Positions 45,598 to 56,512 of a DNA stretch of 64,000 nucleotides are shown here, piece by piece. Source of the stretch: Cyrtodaria siliqua (taxonomy: Eukaryota > Mollusca > Bivalvia > Adapedonta > Hiatellidae). A program made the position numbers and the translations under genes. The notes beneath the pieces were generated by a model. It searched no databases. It was not told the DNA's origin and worked only from the letters and a program-made list of their open reading frames with translations. Location: positions 62,001 to 126,000 of the forward strand of contig JAWPHD010001818.1 of NCBI GenBank assembly GCA_037043455.1, read 5' to 3'. Each line of letters opens with the position of its first letter. Within the stretch, counting starts at the first letter, position 1.

Positions 45598-46075
45598 TAA
45601 CAATTTATAGTCCAAGTAAAGTGTAAGACGATTCACGTTTGCTTCTGCCGATTCACATACAGGTTTCATACGCATTTTTGTGCAACAACGTTGACTCTTT
45701 TAGGATTACATGATTTTAGCACTTAAATATATACTACAATGAGTGATTTTTTTGGCTGACTGTATATTTTCTGTTTGACCGGTATACATTGTAGGTGTTC
45801 GTCATTTGAAATTTGATTCTTGCCATTCGAGAGCGAACGCACTGGCGGAATCCGTGAAAATACCCCTTAACTATACTTATTGCTATGTGTAAATCAACTC
45901 TGAGGGCATATTCTATCTATCATATGTTTGTTCTACAATGCTGGTGTCAGTTTACGCGTAGGTATTCATTAAGCTTCTAAATAATATCTTACCTTAAAGC
46001 TACACATTCCCGATTTGAACTGGTAATAACTCATAAATATGAATGAATCACATGTGAAGTAGTTTCAAATCGACG

Positions 46076-46285
46076 AACACCCCAAATGTCGGTACTTAAG
46101 CAGAAATCGATGCATTAAATTTCTCATTTTATTTAGCCTCCGTACAGGTAACATTGATAAATATACGGCTTCAGAATATGTGATAAAAAGAAATAGTTGT
46201 CCGGAAAGGGATCTGCACCACAGCCTTGCACTTTTAAGTTTTGAAGGATGTACGCTGTACCACTGGACCACAGCTATTTATTGGT
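46076..46285 (-). mobile_element. tRNA-headed SINE-like repeat
   Basis: The minus strand begins AATAGCTGTGGTCCAGTGGT (box A-like), has a degenerate B box (GTGCAGATCCC), then a body containing AATGTTACCTGTACGG. This last motif also follows the tRNA-like heads near 29800 and 49040. Confidence 0.5.
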
Positions 46286-46493
46286 ATGTTGTAGCATTGT
46301 TAGCACTAAATAGGCAATATGTAATAACTAGCGCGCACACACAAACTCACCAAAGCGCTAAGTAACAAGTCGAGTTATGGTTGTTTTGAGGCGAAGTAGT
46401 ATTTTCATATTGTTAACATAAAGTATTACACCAGGCAATGTTAATTTACGCGTGCGACAAGATGGACTATATGTATTGATCCATCTTAAGAAA

Positions 46494-47690
46494 TATAAAA
46501 AGATCGGACAGGGAAAGGAGCATTCAAGGAGGACAGTCAACCACAAAACATAAAAACAAACACGCAAACAGACAAACAAGAAGGCAAAAGCAATAATAAA
46601 TGCAAACGACATCACAAACACAAAAGGGTTGACAATAGGGCTACCGCCTTGAAACGGTCAGTGGCAAAGTAGGCCACTGGGGGTTTAAACCGGTTCTAGG
46701 GTGCACCAAACCTCACACTTACCCTACTGTCATCCCATTAAAACAGGACAGTGAAAATAAAGAAATCCCCGCCATGATCTAACCAACAAGGCAGCATCAA
46801 TAGGCAATATAAGTAAAACACAAATATGCTCGTGTAAATATAATACAAACAAACAATAGCCTAGAAAGACAACCATGAAGGTACTCAATGACTTGGCAGA
46901 AGCCAAAGCAGTAAGAGAATAAACCATTAAGGGCACGAAAAGAAAGATCATGGACAAACATCAAACGCCACCGTCCCAATGGGCTTTAGGTAGGCGTCAT
47001 CATAGGGTCCACAGCCTGTCCGGTCATCGTACAATTAAAGAGGAAAGCATAGTGGCGAACTGTAAAAGGGTCCGTCCACCACCACGTTGCAAAATGATAG
47101 GGTCATAACCTCTTTTGATAAACCTTTTAACAAGTCTAACAAAGATAGTATGAAAGTGATCATGACCAAGAATCTTACGAAAGTTTATAAATCACATCAC
47201 CATAGAAGTCAGGTTGTGATAGTCCTTGTCGCAGAAGAGTGCTTAAATTACTTTTATATTTGGAAAGAAGATCAGGGTTACGATAATTTAAATTTTGCAA
47301 AAGTTTTACGAAGTTTATGGTAACGGTAACCCTGATTGAGTAACTTTTTAGTTATACAAAGATTACGAATATTAAAGTCCTCAACTCGGGTACAAGCTCT
47401 AGAAAAACGAATAGGTTGAGACAAATACACCCCATAAGAAGTTGCTCGGGGAACATCCCCATCCAAGTGGGGATAATTAACAATGTCAAAATTAAAATCA
47501 TCTCTCTTGTCATAGATTTTGCTAGTTATTTTACCATTTTCAATCGAGAGATCTAAATCAAAAAAAGAAGCGTTATTATCAGATATATTAGCTTTGTTAA
47601 GCTGAAGTTCTTTAGGATAAATATAATTAACCATAGTTGGAAAGAAAGGGTTGTCAATGTTCAATATTAAGTTGCGTTCAAATATGTTGT
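46494..47690 (-). pseudogene. PL element copy 2: 5'-truncated RT plus complete 3' region
   Basis: The minus strand begins abruptly inside the RT at the sequence just after the YLDD box (NIDNPFFPTMVNYIYPKELQ). It continues through YDKRDDFNFDIVNYPHLDGD, VPRATSYGVYLSQPIRFSRA, a 13-nt segment deleted in the 6.3-kb copy, and LNQGYRYHKLRKTFAKF, where it changes frame. Later RT sequence (LLRQGLSQ-like) and the whole 3' region follow, ending at 46494. Abrupt 5' truncation with an intact 3' end fits target-primed reverse transcription. It is inactive. Confidence 0.85.
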
Positions 47691-47734
47691 TATGTTGCCT
47701 CATAATACATGTTAGTTAGTATACTATTTTCCCA

Positions 47735-47850
47735 AATAGCGTTATAGTTCATAGTGGATAGAGCACCTGACTTGAAATAGGAAGGTCGTGTGTTCGCGCG
47801 CCGAAAGAGGTTAACTTTTTTCTTTAATCAAAGTGCTAAAAGCACTGTGG
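47735..47850 (+). mobile_element. tRNA-like SINE head
   Basis: TTATAGTTCATAGTGGATAG (box A-like), GAGCACCTGACTTGAAAT, and GTGTTCGCGCGCCG where a B box is expected. It is related to 29830-29905. Confidence 0.5.
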
Positions 47851-49004
47851 ACTAGGGGCTTTGAAAATTGAACAATTCTGTTGAGTGTACATGGTGTAAG
47901 TGCATTTATGAACAGTGTACGCACTGACCTTGCGTATGTATTTGGATGGTACTACAGTCTGCCCACGGTATTTTCTTTCCCGCAAAATGAGTACTGACCA
48001 TTGAATAATAATAGATAACAGAAAAAACATTATAGCGAACAATTGTTATCAATAACGGTGCATTGTTTTTCCTTTTTTACTATTGGACTGTCTGTAAGTA
48101 TCAATTTGGTTTGGTTGACAAAACTGGCGGAAAGCGTCTTCTTGAGTTCGAAGGGATCATAATGTAATTATTAAATTCCGACGCATGCACCGGATAGACA
48201 TATGAGTTGTATGAGTTATCCTTTTAGGAAAAATACATCTATTTTTATTATTGTTTACATATTTTTTTATTGTGCTATGTATTCCATCATGTATTAATTC
48301 GGAGCAACTTATTCACATCTGTACAAAGTCGGATTCGAAAAAAACTTTCACCACTCGATTAATAGTGATCGCGGGTCATGAAATTAACGCGTGATCAGTT
48401 CAATATATTGCGTCTGAAATGCCGCTTCTACAGCTACTGCGTAGTAATACAATTCGTAAATTCTGCAATTATAACATTTTGACGAAGACTTTCTTTAAGA
48501 TTGTCTCTATTAGGTGACGGATGTTCCATTTTCCCGCTGATATCGCAAATGTTTACCTCTATTATGTTTTCCTGAAAATAACTACTTCTGCTCGGAAGCA
48601 TTGGTCCTTTCGACATTAATATGCAAATGAGCTTCTTTATCCCAGGTTTGCAAAGCTGGATGTACGGGGTCAAACAATGTTTGTAACATTTCGAGATAAA
48701 ATATATCATCTTGTTTCTTGTCTTAGTAGGTCCAAACATCACATTCTTCAAATTTCTTTCCATTTCCCACAGCTTATTTACGATTTAGATGGTATTTGTC
48801 TGATCCGGAGAACTATTTCTTCTCTACACAAGGCCAGGGCCCCTATGAATATGCATACAGTGAGTGGGATGAGTTTACCTCTTTTATGCGAATGAACACA
48901 TAATCAAAATGACAGCTGACGCTCTGTCTTTTAGCGTAGGGATACATTACGTCAGTGAAGATCTGTTGCGGCTTCTAGCGTGCTCGAATTGTATCGCCTG
49001 CTAA
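47851..49004. other. Unassigned; one unrecognised minus-strand reading frame
   Basis: The minus strand at 48434-48763 has 109 open codons with ordinary amino-acid composition (Lys/Ile/Asn rich) but no recognisable domain or splice borders. ACTAGGGGCTT words at 47848 and 49018 flank the stretch, so it may be an insertion between two parts of a SINE. Confidence 0.3.
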
Positions 49005-49230
49005 GGACTAGGGCTTGAAAAGCCCCTAGTCCAAAAACTACTGTTACCTGTGTATAGGTACGATGTGCACTGGTCGATGTCTATACAGTAAATGATTTTC
49101 TGCGCTATATTTGCTCACTTAAATATCCGTTCTCGATTTGGAGAAAATAAAGTTACAAATAAGGACATGCCTACACAGAAGACATCGATTAATATAGAGA
49201 CTGTGTAGCTTTAAGTCATAATTTATCTAT
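49005..49230 (+). mobile_element. SINE-like tail
   Basis: GGACTAGGGCTTGAAAAGCC is part of a palindrome with CCCCTAGTCC. GTTACCTGTGTATAGGTACG and GCACTGGTCGATGTCTATAC follow, matching 29740-29810 inverted. Confidence 0.6.
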
Positions 49231-49344
49231 TTCTGTCGATTTAAGACATATTCTTTATATGTTTATTAAATGCTATGGATTATTAAAACTCAAAGTTAAA
49301 AGGATATCTTCATATAGATGCTCTGTAATGTCGCTGAGTGGTTA

Positions 49345-49432
49345 ATAAGGATATTTGAAAATATTTAAAAATCTTAAATTTTGACTTAAGTGATATTTTC
49401 TACTTAAGTAGCTTTATGAATACGGGCCCTGT
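49345..49432 (+). mobile_element. Arm of a GGGCCCGTATTCATAAA foldback family
   Basis: TTGACTTAAGTGATATTTTC and TAGCTTTATGAATACGGGCC match the right arm of the element at 58125-58346. Confidence 0.6.
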
Positions 49433-50265
49433 TTGGTTGATTGCACAATCGTTTCTCACAAATACAGTTTGTTTTGATTTGTTTACCACCTCGGAAACCT
49501 GAGTTTTCTCTATGTTCTCCGTTACTCGTTTGCATTAAAACCTCGCTGAAACTCTCATCCTTGCCATGGACTGTAACTTATATTAAGGTTTTGAAGCGTG
49601 TTACGTAATCAGTTTAAAATAAATCGATATAGAGCTGGATATTGCATTGTTTCAGTTTTTATAACCGCCTAATGTCTGAATCTATTTTTGGATAACGCAA
49701 ACGTATCCCAAAATAAAAAAGATGTATAGTTCATTAACAATAGGAAATTGAATTACATCTCTACGTCATGGAAAGGAAATTTGTTCGTATAATATTTATG
49801 AAATAATGATACCTCGTGTAGTTTTACCACACAATACTAATTACGTCTTGTTTACCGTTCTTTGCAACATCTCCCACTTTCTGACAGAAACTAAGTTCCC
49901 ATCGATATCCGCCGCACAAGAGGCGCCAGTTTACCGACAGTTTGTACAAGAGACTGTCATGATGTATTGACAAACCCATATAAGGTCATTCCAAACTGGC
50001 AGTTGTTTTGGTGATTGAGCGACGTTGCAATCATTGGAATCGGATTTATGAGTTACTTATTATCTTTATGACGATTGTTTAATCATTGTTATGTCTTTCA
50101 TTGGAGATAATACGTAATAAGTCTGAGTCACGCTAAAGAAACTTTTTGGTTTGCTATACTTTTTATATATCAAGCGTAGGAGACTGAAAATATAGTCTAA
50201 ACTAAATACTAAGTACGTATATTACATATTTGTCTAAGAAATACTGAGAATATAAAAGCTATATC
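49433..50265. other. No gene recognised
   Basis: AT-rich unassigned sequence. Confidence 0.4.
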
Positions 50266-50275
50266 TACTCGTTTG

Positions 50276-50324
50276 CTCTACTGCGAAATATCTCCCAATG
50301 GGAGTTATTTCGCAGTACTGAACA
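50276..50324. repeat. Short perfect-stem hairpin
   Basis: CTACTGCGAAATATCTCCC and GGGAGTTATTTCGCAGTA around a 3-4 base loop. Confidence 0.85.
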
Positions 50325-50504
50325 TTGCCCGGCCTTTTCCGTCAGTGGCGGGAATGCCAAATGATTTCCCTATTGTTTTACGAACGTCGTCGTCCGATTC
50401 CGCCACCATTACGATTACGGAAATTAACGAAGAGTTCCGGTTCCACTTGTTTTGTTTGTATGACGTAACGTCATCTTGGCGTTCTCGTGCAAACTGGTGT
50501 AAAA

Positions 50505-50660
50505 AGGTGTAATACCGGAAATATTACCCTCGGGAGAGCAATTGCTAAAGCACTCGTTCTTACATCGGAGCAATTTCTCTCTTGCTAAAGCGCTCGTTCT
50601 TATATCAGAGCAATTTCTCTCCCTCGAGAAATATTTCCGGTATCTCAAAAACACTGGTAA
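50505..50660. repeat. Palindrome enclosing a 55-bp tandem repeat
   Basis: AATACCGGAAATATT and CTCGGGAGAG at the left pair with CTCCCTCGAG and AATATTTCCGGTAT at the right. Between them two units contain TTGCTAAAGC, CTCGTTCTTA and GAGCAATTTCTCT. Confidence 0.85.
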
Positions 50661-50755
50661 TTAAACTCAGTACTGTTATTCATTCGATCTTTGGAGATCG
50701 CTGAGCCCGATACTTATATTTAGTTATCGGTGGTACATTTTCAATTTCTTTAGTT

Positions 50756-51205
50756 TTCTTACTTAATGTTTGATTCGGTGGTTCCACTACTCCGGCCGAT
50801 AAAAGGCTCTGGGTATTGTTTAACCACTTATGGGATATGTTGTCTGCTTTTGAATTTAGTATTTCGGCTGTTACTTGTGATACGCAGGCTTCATAACCGC
50901 TGCTCCCAACTAAATTCCATTATGTTTATTTCGCTCTTCGGGGCATTTAATTTTATTAGATACTGGGACCATACGCCGTACGACATGGGGAAGACGTATA
51001 CTCCATGTCCACCGCCATATGCATGCCATCTTCGGGATGGTTAAAATTTTATGAATATTAAGTTCTGCTCAACCCGGGGCTAGAGGGCGTGAGCGGTAGC
51101 TATTATATTTCACTACCGCTCATGAACAGTCTCAATCAAACCGAGACTGCAATATTTCGTATGTGTCGTGCTCGGCCGTTTCCAAAGGTCCATTATCATA
51201 CTCTT
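50756..51205 (+). repeat. Two-hairpin repeat (A) with extended duplicated flank and coding-like upstream
   Basis: 51063-51205 is a full subfamily A hairpin copy: GAGCGGTAG and CTACCGCTC, then AGTCTC and GAGACT, ending CCATTATCATACTC. Upstream, 50970-51062 matches 31350-31450 inverted (CGTACGACATGGGGAAG, GCATGCCATCTTCGGGATGG). The plus strand at 50766-51044 is open for 92 codons, with a hydrophobic middle and the end PPPYACHLRDG. An AG at 50959 could start a terminal exon there. No family is recognised. Confidence 0.6.
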
Positions 51206-51329
51206 TTCTATTATACCGTTTAATATTTGTCTTTAATCGGGTCTTGTCGTGCCTTGTTGCTCTGGTTTCTACTAATCAGTATCAGTCAGTTGTTACTTCG
51301 TTGCTCTTATATGCTTATGTTTTTAGCTC

Positions 51330-52140
51330 TACTGGCCGAAGGCCGGCAGAGCTTATGGGATGCAGAGATGTGCGTCGTCCGACGGCCGTCGTCCGTCATT
51401 AACTTTTGTCTCGTTAAGACGATAGCGCCTTCATTCTAAACCAGCAAGATCGGATAAGTAAAAGTGGAGTTATGGCCCTTGATTTAGTTAAAAATACAAT
51501 ATTTTGCCTCGTTAAGACGATAGGCCTTCACTTTTCATCCGATCTTTACCCAACTTAACCAGATTGTTAATATCAATAAAAGCTCAGAAAAATTCCCAAA
51601 CCAGCCAGATCGAACGTGTTACAGCGGAGCATTTTGGCCCATTTTATTAGGGTTTTCCTTAACTTTCCTCATTATTTTTTATTACTTTTGCCTTTTCGTT
51701 TGTCTGTTTGCTTGTTTGTTTTTGTGTTTTGTGGTTGACTGTCGTCCTTGAATGCTGCTTTCCCTGTCCGATATCTTTATCCTTCTTTATAGCCCTTGAT
51801 TGAGTTAAAATGCTATATTTTGCCTCGTTAAGACGATAGGGCCTTCATGTTTCGTCCGATCTTTACCAAAAGTTAATACCAATGAAAGCTTGGAAAAGTT
51901 CGAAAACCAGAAACACCAGAGTTATTTGCACTTGAGTTATTGAAAAAGGCCAATTTGAACCTTGTGAACACACTGTGAAAACTCTAACGCCTTCATTTTG
52001 TATTATTAGATTTTTGCGAGAATTGGCCAAATTGTTGATATCAATGAAAGCTTCGAAGAATTTGAAAAACAGCCAGATCAAACCAGTTACACTGGAGTTA
52101 TAGCCTTTTTTAAATATTTGGTAATGTACACTGGAAACAC
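51330..52140 (+). repeat. Dispersed repeat with GGCCGTCGTCCGTC and GTTAAGACGATAG words, partly tandem
   Basis: TTGCCTCGTTAAGACGATAG recurs at 51495 and 51818. GATCTTTACC, CCAATGAAAGCT and AACCAG words recur between. A PL fragment (51655-51790) has inserted within it. Confidence 0.65.
51655..51790 (+). mobile_element. PL 3' fragment nested in another repeat
   Basis: TTTGCCTTTTCGTTTGTCTG, GTGGTTGACTGTCGTCCTTG and TTCCCTGTCCGATATCTTT. Confidence 0.75.
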
Positions 52141-52244
52141 CAGAGGTTGGCTGTTCAAATCTCACTGGAGGCTTTTTTTTTCAATTTCATTTTTTTTCGT
52201 AAGTAACCTTGGTTCATGGGTTCAATGATTACCTTGTTTCTTTT

Positions 52245-53245
52245 TCTTAAATTGGGAGGTTAGGGGCCCTTGTTGGATGAGTTTTACAAAGAGTCATAGG
52301 GAAGAACTTCAAACATCTTCTTCTATAAAACTACAAGAGATAAAGGTTTAATATTTTTAATTTATTATCAGCTTATGGATCCTCTACCAAGTTTTTCAAA
52401 TGATGACCCTGGGCTCAAATTTTGCCCCGTCCCAGTGGTCACAGTTTTACATAGATTTATATAGGGAAAAATTTCTCTGAAACTATAAGATCCAAAGGTT
52501 TACTATTTTGTATATAGCTGTAGATTACTGTCCTCTACCAAGTTTGTTCAAATGGTGGCCCAGGGGTCAAATTTGGCCCGCTAAAATGATTCACAGTTTT
52601 ACATAGACTTAACAAGATCTTCATCTCTGAATCTACAGGAGCTATAGATTTAATATTTTGTATTTATTATCAGCTTCCTTTTTTCTAAAACATTTGTTCA
52701 AATGGTGTCCCTGGGGTTTAATATGGCCCCGCCCCAGGGGTCACAGTTTTACATGGACTTATATATAAGGATTTTTTTTAAATCTTCTTCTCTGAAACTA
52801 CAACTGTAATAGGTTTAACATTTTGTATTTACACTTAGCTTATAGTCCTCTACCAAGTTTGTTTGAACGGTGACCATGGGGTCAAATTTGGCCCCTCCCC
52901 AGGTGTCACATATTTTGCATAGAGGGAAAAACATTTTAAAAAAAAATTCTTCTCTGAAACTGCAAGAGCCAGAGGTTCAATATTTTATATTTACCATCAG
53001 CTTATGGTCCCCTACCACGTTTGTTCAAATGGTAACCCTGGAGTCAAATGTGGCCCTGGCACCGGGGTCACATGTATTACCTAGACGTATATAGAGACAA
53101 ACTTAACAAATCTTCTTCTCTGAAATTACAAGAGCCAACGGTTTAATATTTTATATTTAGACTCAGCTTATGATACTCTACCAAGTTTTTTCAAATGGTG
53201 ATCCTAAGGTCAAATTTGGCCCGCCCCTGGATCACATGTCAAACT
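52245..53245. repeat. Tandem repeat, 150-167 bp x about 6
   Basis: CTCTACCAAGTTTGTTCAAA followed by GGTCAAATTTGGCC, GTCACA-TTTTACATAGA and TCTTCTCTGAAACTACAAGA recurs near 52381, 52532, 52685, 52848, 53010 and 53177. Units have diverged 10-20% by eye. Confidence 0.9.
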
Positions 53246-53949
53246 TGGTTTGAGTGTTTATATTAACGAAAGTTTTATTTGTCCCCCTATATCTTGGTAA
53301 TTTAAGACACGTTATAAAAGACTGGTTTGATATTGCCATATCTCACACACAATCCTTTTAACCCCCACCCACCCCGACCCACCTCACCATGGACTACATA
53401 TAGCCAGTATAGCTTTCGTCTATAAGTTACTAAAACATAAAAAAACATCGGCTAACAAAGTTCTAGCAGCAGATGAGTATTATTCAGATGATTAACCACG
53501 TCAAAGAATGTAATATATTAGTGTAAGACCATTAGGCCAAAATAATATGTGTGGTTCAGGTAACACTGGCAAAAAAATAGGGTAGGTAGGTAGGTTGTTT
53601 TTTTTCTCAATAAGGAATTCAATTCTGATAATAAATTTAATATGTTAAATTACTATACCTTGAGTTCGATTTATTTGAATTATCAACAATTTTTTATTTA
53701 TTTGTTTTTATTTTTTCTCAGTTTATAGATATCCCGCCACCTTAATTCCTTTATGTAAGCGACGCGTCTGCATTATGTAAACGATATTGAGTGAAATCTC
53801 AATACATGTAAATTTTATAGAACGTAAATCAGACGCTTGGCCACGATCGTGTTTGGAATGCGCTTTATTTAGCCGTAATTACGGTAAAGAAATCGGTATT
53901 TTGAGTGAAACGGTACATGCGCAGTGAATCAGTCTATATTGTACGTAAC
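53246..53949. other. No gene recognised
   Basis: Unassigned, with a (GGTA)n trace near 53581. Confidence 0.4.
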
Positions 53950-54490
53950 TAATGCATCCATCTGACGTCATAAAACGGTGAGAAGAAAACAACAATATGG
54001 CAACAATATGGCGGTGACCTCAACAAGCGAACAATTATGATTCATATATGAAACTAGTAAACCGTACAGAAAATGTTGATAGAATACGCGACTCGGCCAA
54101 GTCTCACCATTCTTTGTTGTCTAAACCTGTTCTACTAAACAAGATAGTAAAAGGCACTTACAAAATATTCTCTATTTATCAGGCAGTGGTAAAAAAAAAG
54201 CAGTACGAAATACCTAAATAGCGTTATCTGACGTCATCAATCGTCATGAAGGAAAAAACAGTATGGCGGTGTCCACGTCAAACGTAACACTCTGTTTGAT
54301 AGAAAAAAATAGTAAATAATAACGAAAATGTTGATATCTTCATGATAATGAGATTATTATGTCAGTGCCTGTTACTATCAGTCTCGTCACGAAAATGCAG
54401 AAGTCGTTGTTATCTAAAAGAGTATGAGAGTGGACCTATTGGCCCTAGCCTCGCCTAAAGCAACTCGATAGCAAAGGCACTGACGTTACC
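53950..54490. repeat. Diverged direct duplication, about 270 bp x 2
   Basis: TCTGACGTCAT, ATATGGCGGTG, AGTAAA, GAAAATGTTGATA and CTC-TCAC-TTGTTGTCTAAA occur in the same order in 53959-54215 and 54227-54440. Confidence 0.6.
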
Positions 54491-54501
54491 TCCATATTTA
54501 C

Positions 54502-55352
54502 ATACTGAAAGGAAAAGGAAACGCATAATCAAACAATTGCCTATACTACATTGTTATATACATCTAATTCTACATAATATTCCAGATATATCTCAACGTG
54601 TTTTGTACAAAAAGGGGCTATAGCTAACTACAGAAAGGACAACTCTGTCATGTAGTAGACCTTTTAAACAAAGTATACCTTTTTTTAAACGCAATTTATA
54701 AATGTTAAAGTTTCGCTTAAAAAATTCAAGCCATTACAGTAATGGGTTTAATGTTAAGAGATTGCAACGTTTAAGTTTGCTCACCTTCTTGAGCCAAATG
54801 CGCTTTCTGTCGATTATGAAATTTTAAAGGGTTAACCATTGTTGTTTTCGGTTGTGTTTAAGGACACACTTGGTCATTAAAACAGCATGGGAAGCTTTAA
54901 TATTTACTGCCAGCACGCTTCATGGCTGATCAACTCAGGTATATAAATTGAGGCCCGCTCTTAGTTTTTTATTTGTATAGCATTCCTGTATTGAGGGTAA
55001 GAATAGCTTAACAACACTTTGTAATTTACTTCAATGAAAAAATATAAGTTCATAATTCAGCTTTTGAATACAAAACTTATCTGGTATTTCTTACTTGATT
55101 TTAGACCAAAAATCAGAGCATTACACAATAAATATATAACATTCTTTAAATGGTCACAAATGCTTTCTTGGGTGGGCCTCATAATCTGAAAAAAAAATGA
55201 ATATCACATTTTGCTCATGAAATTGTATGGCTTACACTGATTTACAGTTTTAAACATTCTTTCCGAAAGGACATGCCTAATGTCGCCCTGTACCATTCGA
55301 TTAGCAGTAGCATCTTAAACAATAAATATATAGCGGAAATACCCCTTATGCG
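54502..55352 (+). mobile_element. TIR element family R5, copy e (interrupted)
   Basis: The left end ATACTGAAAGGAAAAGGAAA matches copy a. The body continues to about 54850 and resumes near 55245 (TTAAACATTCTTTCCGAAAG), ending AGCGGAAATACCCCTTATGC. The intervening 400 bp is an unrelated insertion. Confidence 0.65.
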
Positions 55353-55762
55353 TTAGTTTTGAAAATCAATTAAGTAATATATTTTACAGCCCAAATTATT
55401 TTTTGATGGGGCTTTTCCCATGTAAAATCCTTGTAGGTGGGACAGCTGAAAATTAAGAAATTTCATATTTGTATAACTTCAGTTAGTCTTATTTACCACT
55501 AAAGATGTCTGTTTCACTGATATACACTGACATACAGCTTATACGAGATGTATTTCGTCTGAAAAGTCCCAAAACCCTTTGGCTGAAACAAGCGCTCCAA
55601 ACAATAATTCCTTATATTTTTTGTTTCGTATAATTCTATTTAAAATTGAATTACGAAACCATAAGGATTTTCTTTGATATATGATTGATAATGTGTGCAT
55701 TATTTAAGTCAAGTATAAACATATATTAATGCAATTATATAGTTTTTGGTTTTGTCTTAAAG

Positions 55763-55834
55763 GAACGTCGGCATGAATAAATAGACTGCCATACCAGAAC
55801 GTTCCTACAATGATTAATAATACGACCCGTAGTG
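55763..55834 (+). pseudogene. Decayed leucine-rich-repeat exon
   Basis: After an AG acceptor (TTTGTCTTAAAG), the stretch GAACGTCGGCATGAATAAAT with CCAGAACGTTCC aligns with the intact exon 120 bp downstream (GGATCTCAGCATGAATGACT with CCAGAGCGTGCC). It has an early TAG and later TAA codons, about 71 nt, and a poor donor. It is best read as a dead tandem copy of the LRR exon. Confidence 0.6.
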
Positions 55835-55881
55835 TAGTCAGTAATTCAACTGAACAATTAGATTCGTTTTTGTCTTTGTAG

Positions 55882-55953
55882 GGATCTCAGCATGAATGAC
55901 TTATCGTCCTTACCAGAGCGTGCCTTCAGTAGCCTTAAACGATTAGAATCGTT
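55882..55953 (+). CDS. Leucine-rich-repeat exon 1 (of those visible)
   Basis: Exactly 72 nt between the acceptor TTTTTGTCTTTGTAG and the donor GTAAGT. It encodes one 24-residue repeat: DLSMNDLSSLPERAFSSLKR then LESL, matching L-x-x-N-x-L-x-x-L-P-x-x-x-F-x-x-L-x-x-L-x-x-L. Both flanking introns are phase 2, so repeats can be added or lost without frame change. LRR proteins of this typical (24-residue) class are extracellular or Toll-like/Slit-like binding proteins. The rest of the gene (cap domains, TM, any TIR domain) is not visible, so its function stays open. Confidence 0.75.
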
Positions 55954-55999
55954 GTAAGTATACATTATATTATATTTTTCTAACGAGCATCACCATGGG

Positions 56000-56168
56000 A
56001 GTACCCATTTTGGCAATCCGTTTATGTTTGTGGTGTCGCATACTTTGTATTTTTCCTTGTAGTTTGTTTTTTGTGTGTGTTTGTGTTTTTTTGTGCGTGT
56101 TTTTGTGGTTTTGTGTGCGTGTTTGTGTTTTTGCTGTGAGTGCTACATTTCCTATTCGACTTTTATAC
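56000..56168 (+). mobile_element. PL-like 3' fragment
   Basis: GTTTGTGGTGTCGCATACTT, a T/G-rich middle, then GAGTGCTACATTTCCTATTC and GACTTTTATAC at 56168, where the TRIM is inserted. Confidence 0.65.
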
Positions 56169-56216
56169 TGTAACCGGGTACAGGTACACTGTGAATAGTC
56201 GATCCTTAGCCGTATG

Positions 56217-56288
56217 TCCTCGATAGCTCAGTTGGTAGGGGACTGGTACGGTAAACCAGAGACCCTGGGTTCGTGTCCCGGTTGAGGA
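56217..56288 (+). tRNA. tRNA-like sequence in the left LTR of the TRIM (probably not a functional tRNA)
   Basis: 72 nt. The ends TCCTCGA and TTGAGGA form a 7-bp acceptor stem. Box A is TAGCTCAGTTGG (56224-56235). The anticodon arm is CTGGT-ACGGTAA-ACCAG, the T arm CTGGG-TTCGTGT-CCCGG, and the B box GGTTCGTGTCC has one mismatch to GGTTCGANTCC. The D stem is degenerate and position 33 is not T, so it is likely a tRNA relic. It could still serve as an internal Pol III promoter. Confidence 0.6.
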
Positions 56289-56314
56289 ACAATTCTTTCA
56301 TCACCTGTTATATT

Positions 56315-56332
56315 TGGGGGCTCGTCCGGGAT
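56315..56332 (+). promoter_or_regulatory. Primer-binding site for tRNA-Pro
   Basis: TGGGGGCTCGTCCGGGAT is complementary to the last 18 nt of tRNA-Pro, including the post-transcriptional CCA. Because CCA is not genomically encoded, the match points to a reverse-transcription primer site and not to a tRNA gene remnant. Confidence 0.9.
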
Positions 56333-56440
56333 CATCCTGAGAAACACTATCAGTGTCTTTCCGGTATAATTAGAAATTCAGGGACGAATTTCAGTCTGGT
56401 AGGGATGTAACACGGTGAGTAGTCGATTTCTAGCCGTATG

Positions 56441-56512
56441 TCCTTGATAGCGCAGTTGGTAGAGTGCTGGTAGGGTAAACCAGAGACCCTGGGTTCGAGT
56501 CCCGGTTGAGGA
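56441..56512 (+). tRNA. tRNA-like sequence in the right LTR of the TRIM (probably not a functional tRNA)
   Basis: Same 72-nt layout as the left copy. The acceptor stem is TCCTTGA/TTGAGGA, the box A TAGCGCAGTTGG, the anticodon arm CTGGT-AGGGTAA-ACCAG, and the B box GGTTCGAGTCC is perfect to consensus. Confidence 0.6.

Noticed and set aside
46358..46979. Minus-strand hydrophobic frames
   Set aside because: They lie in the 3' untranslated region of PL copy 2. The possible shared frame is noted as a finding, not a gene.
48434..48763. 109-codon minus-strand frame as a gene
   Set aside because: Normal composition, but no recognisable domain, splice sites or homologous copy in the window. Left as unassigned.
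50766..51044. 92-codon plus-strand frame ending PPPYACHLRDG as a real gene
   Set aside because: Its end is duplicated in inverse at 31.4 kb, where the opposite strand looks more coding-like. There is insufficient support to call either.
56217..56512. Two functional tRNA genes in tandem
   Set aside because: The D stems and anticodon loops are degenerate. The segments sit symmetrically inside the LTRs of a TRIM and are better read as a retroelement component.
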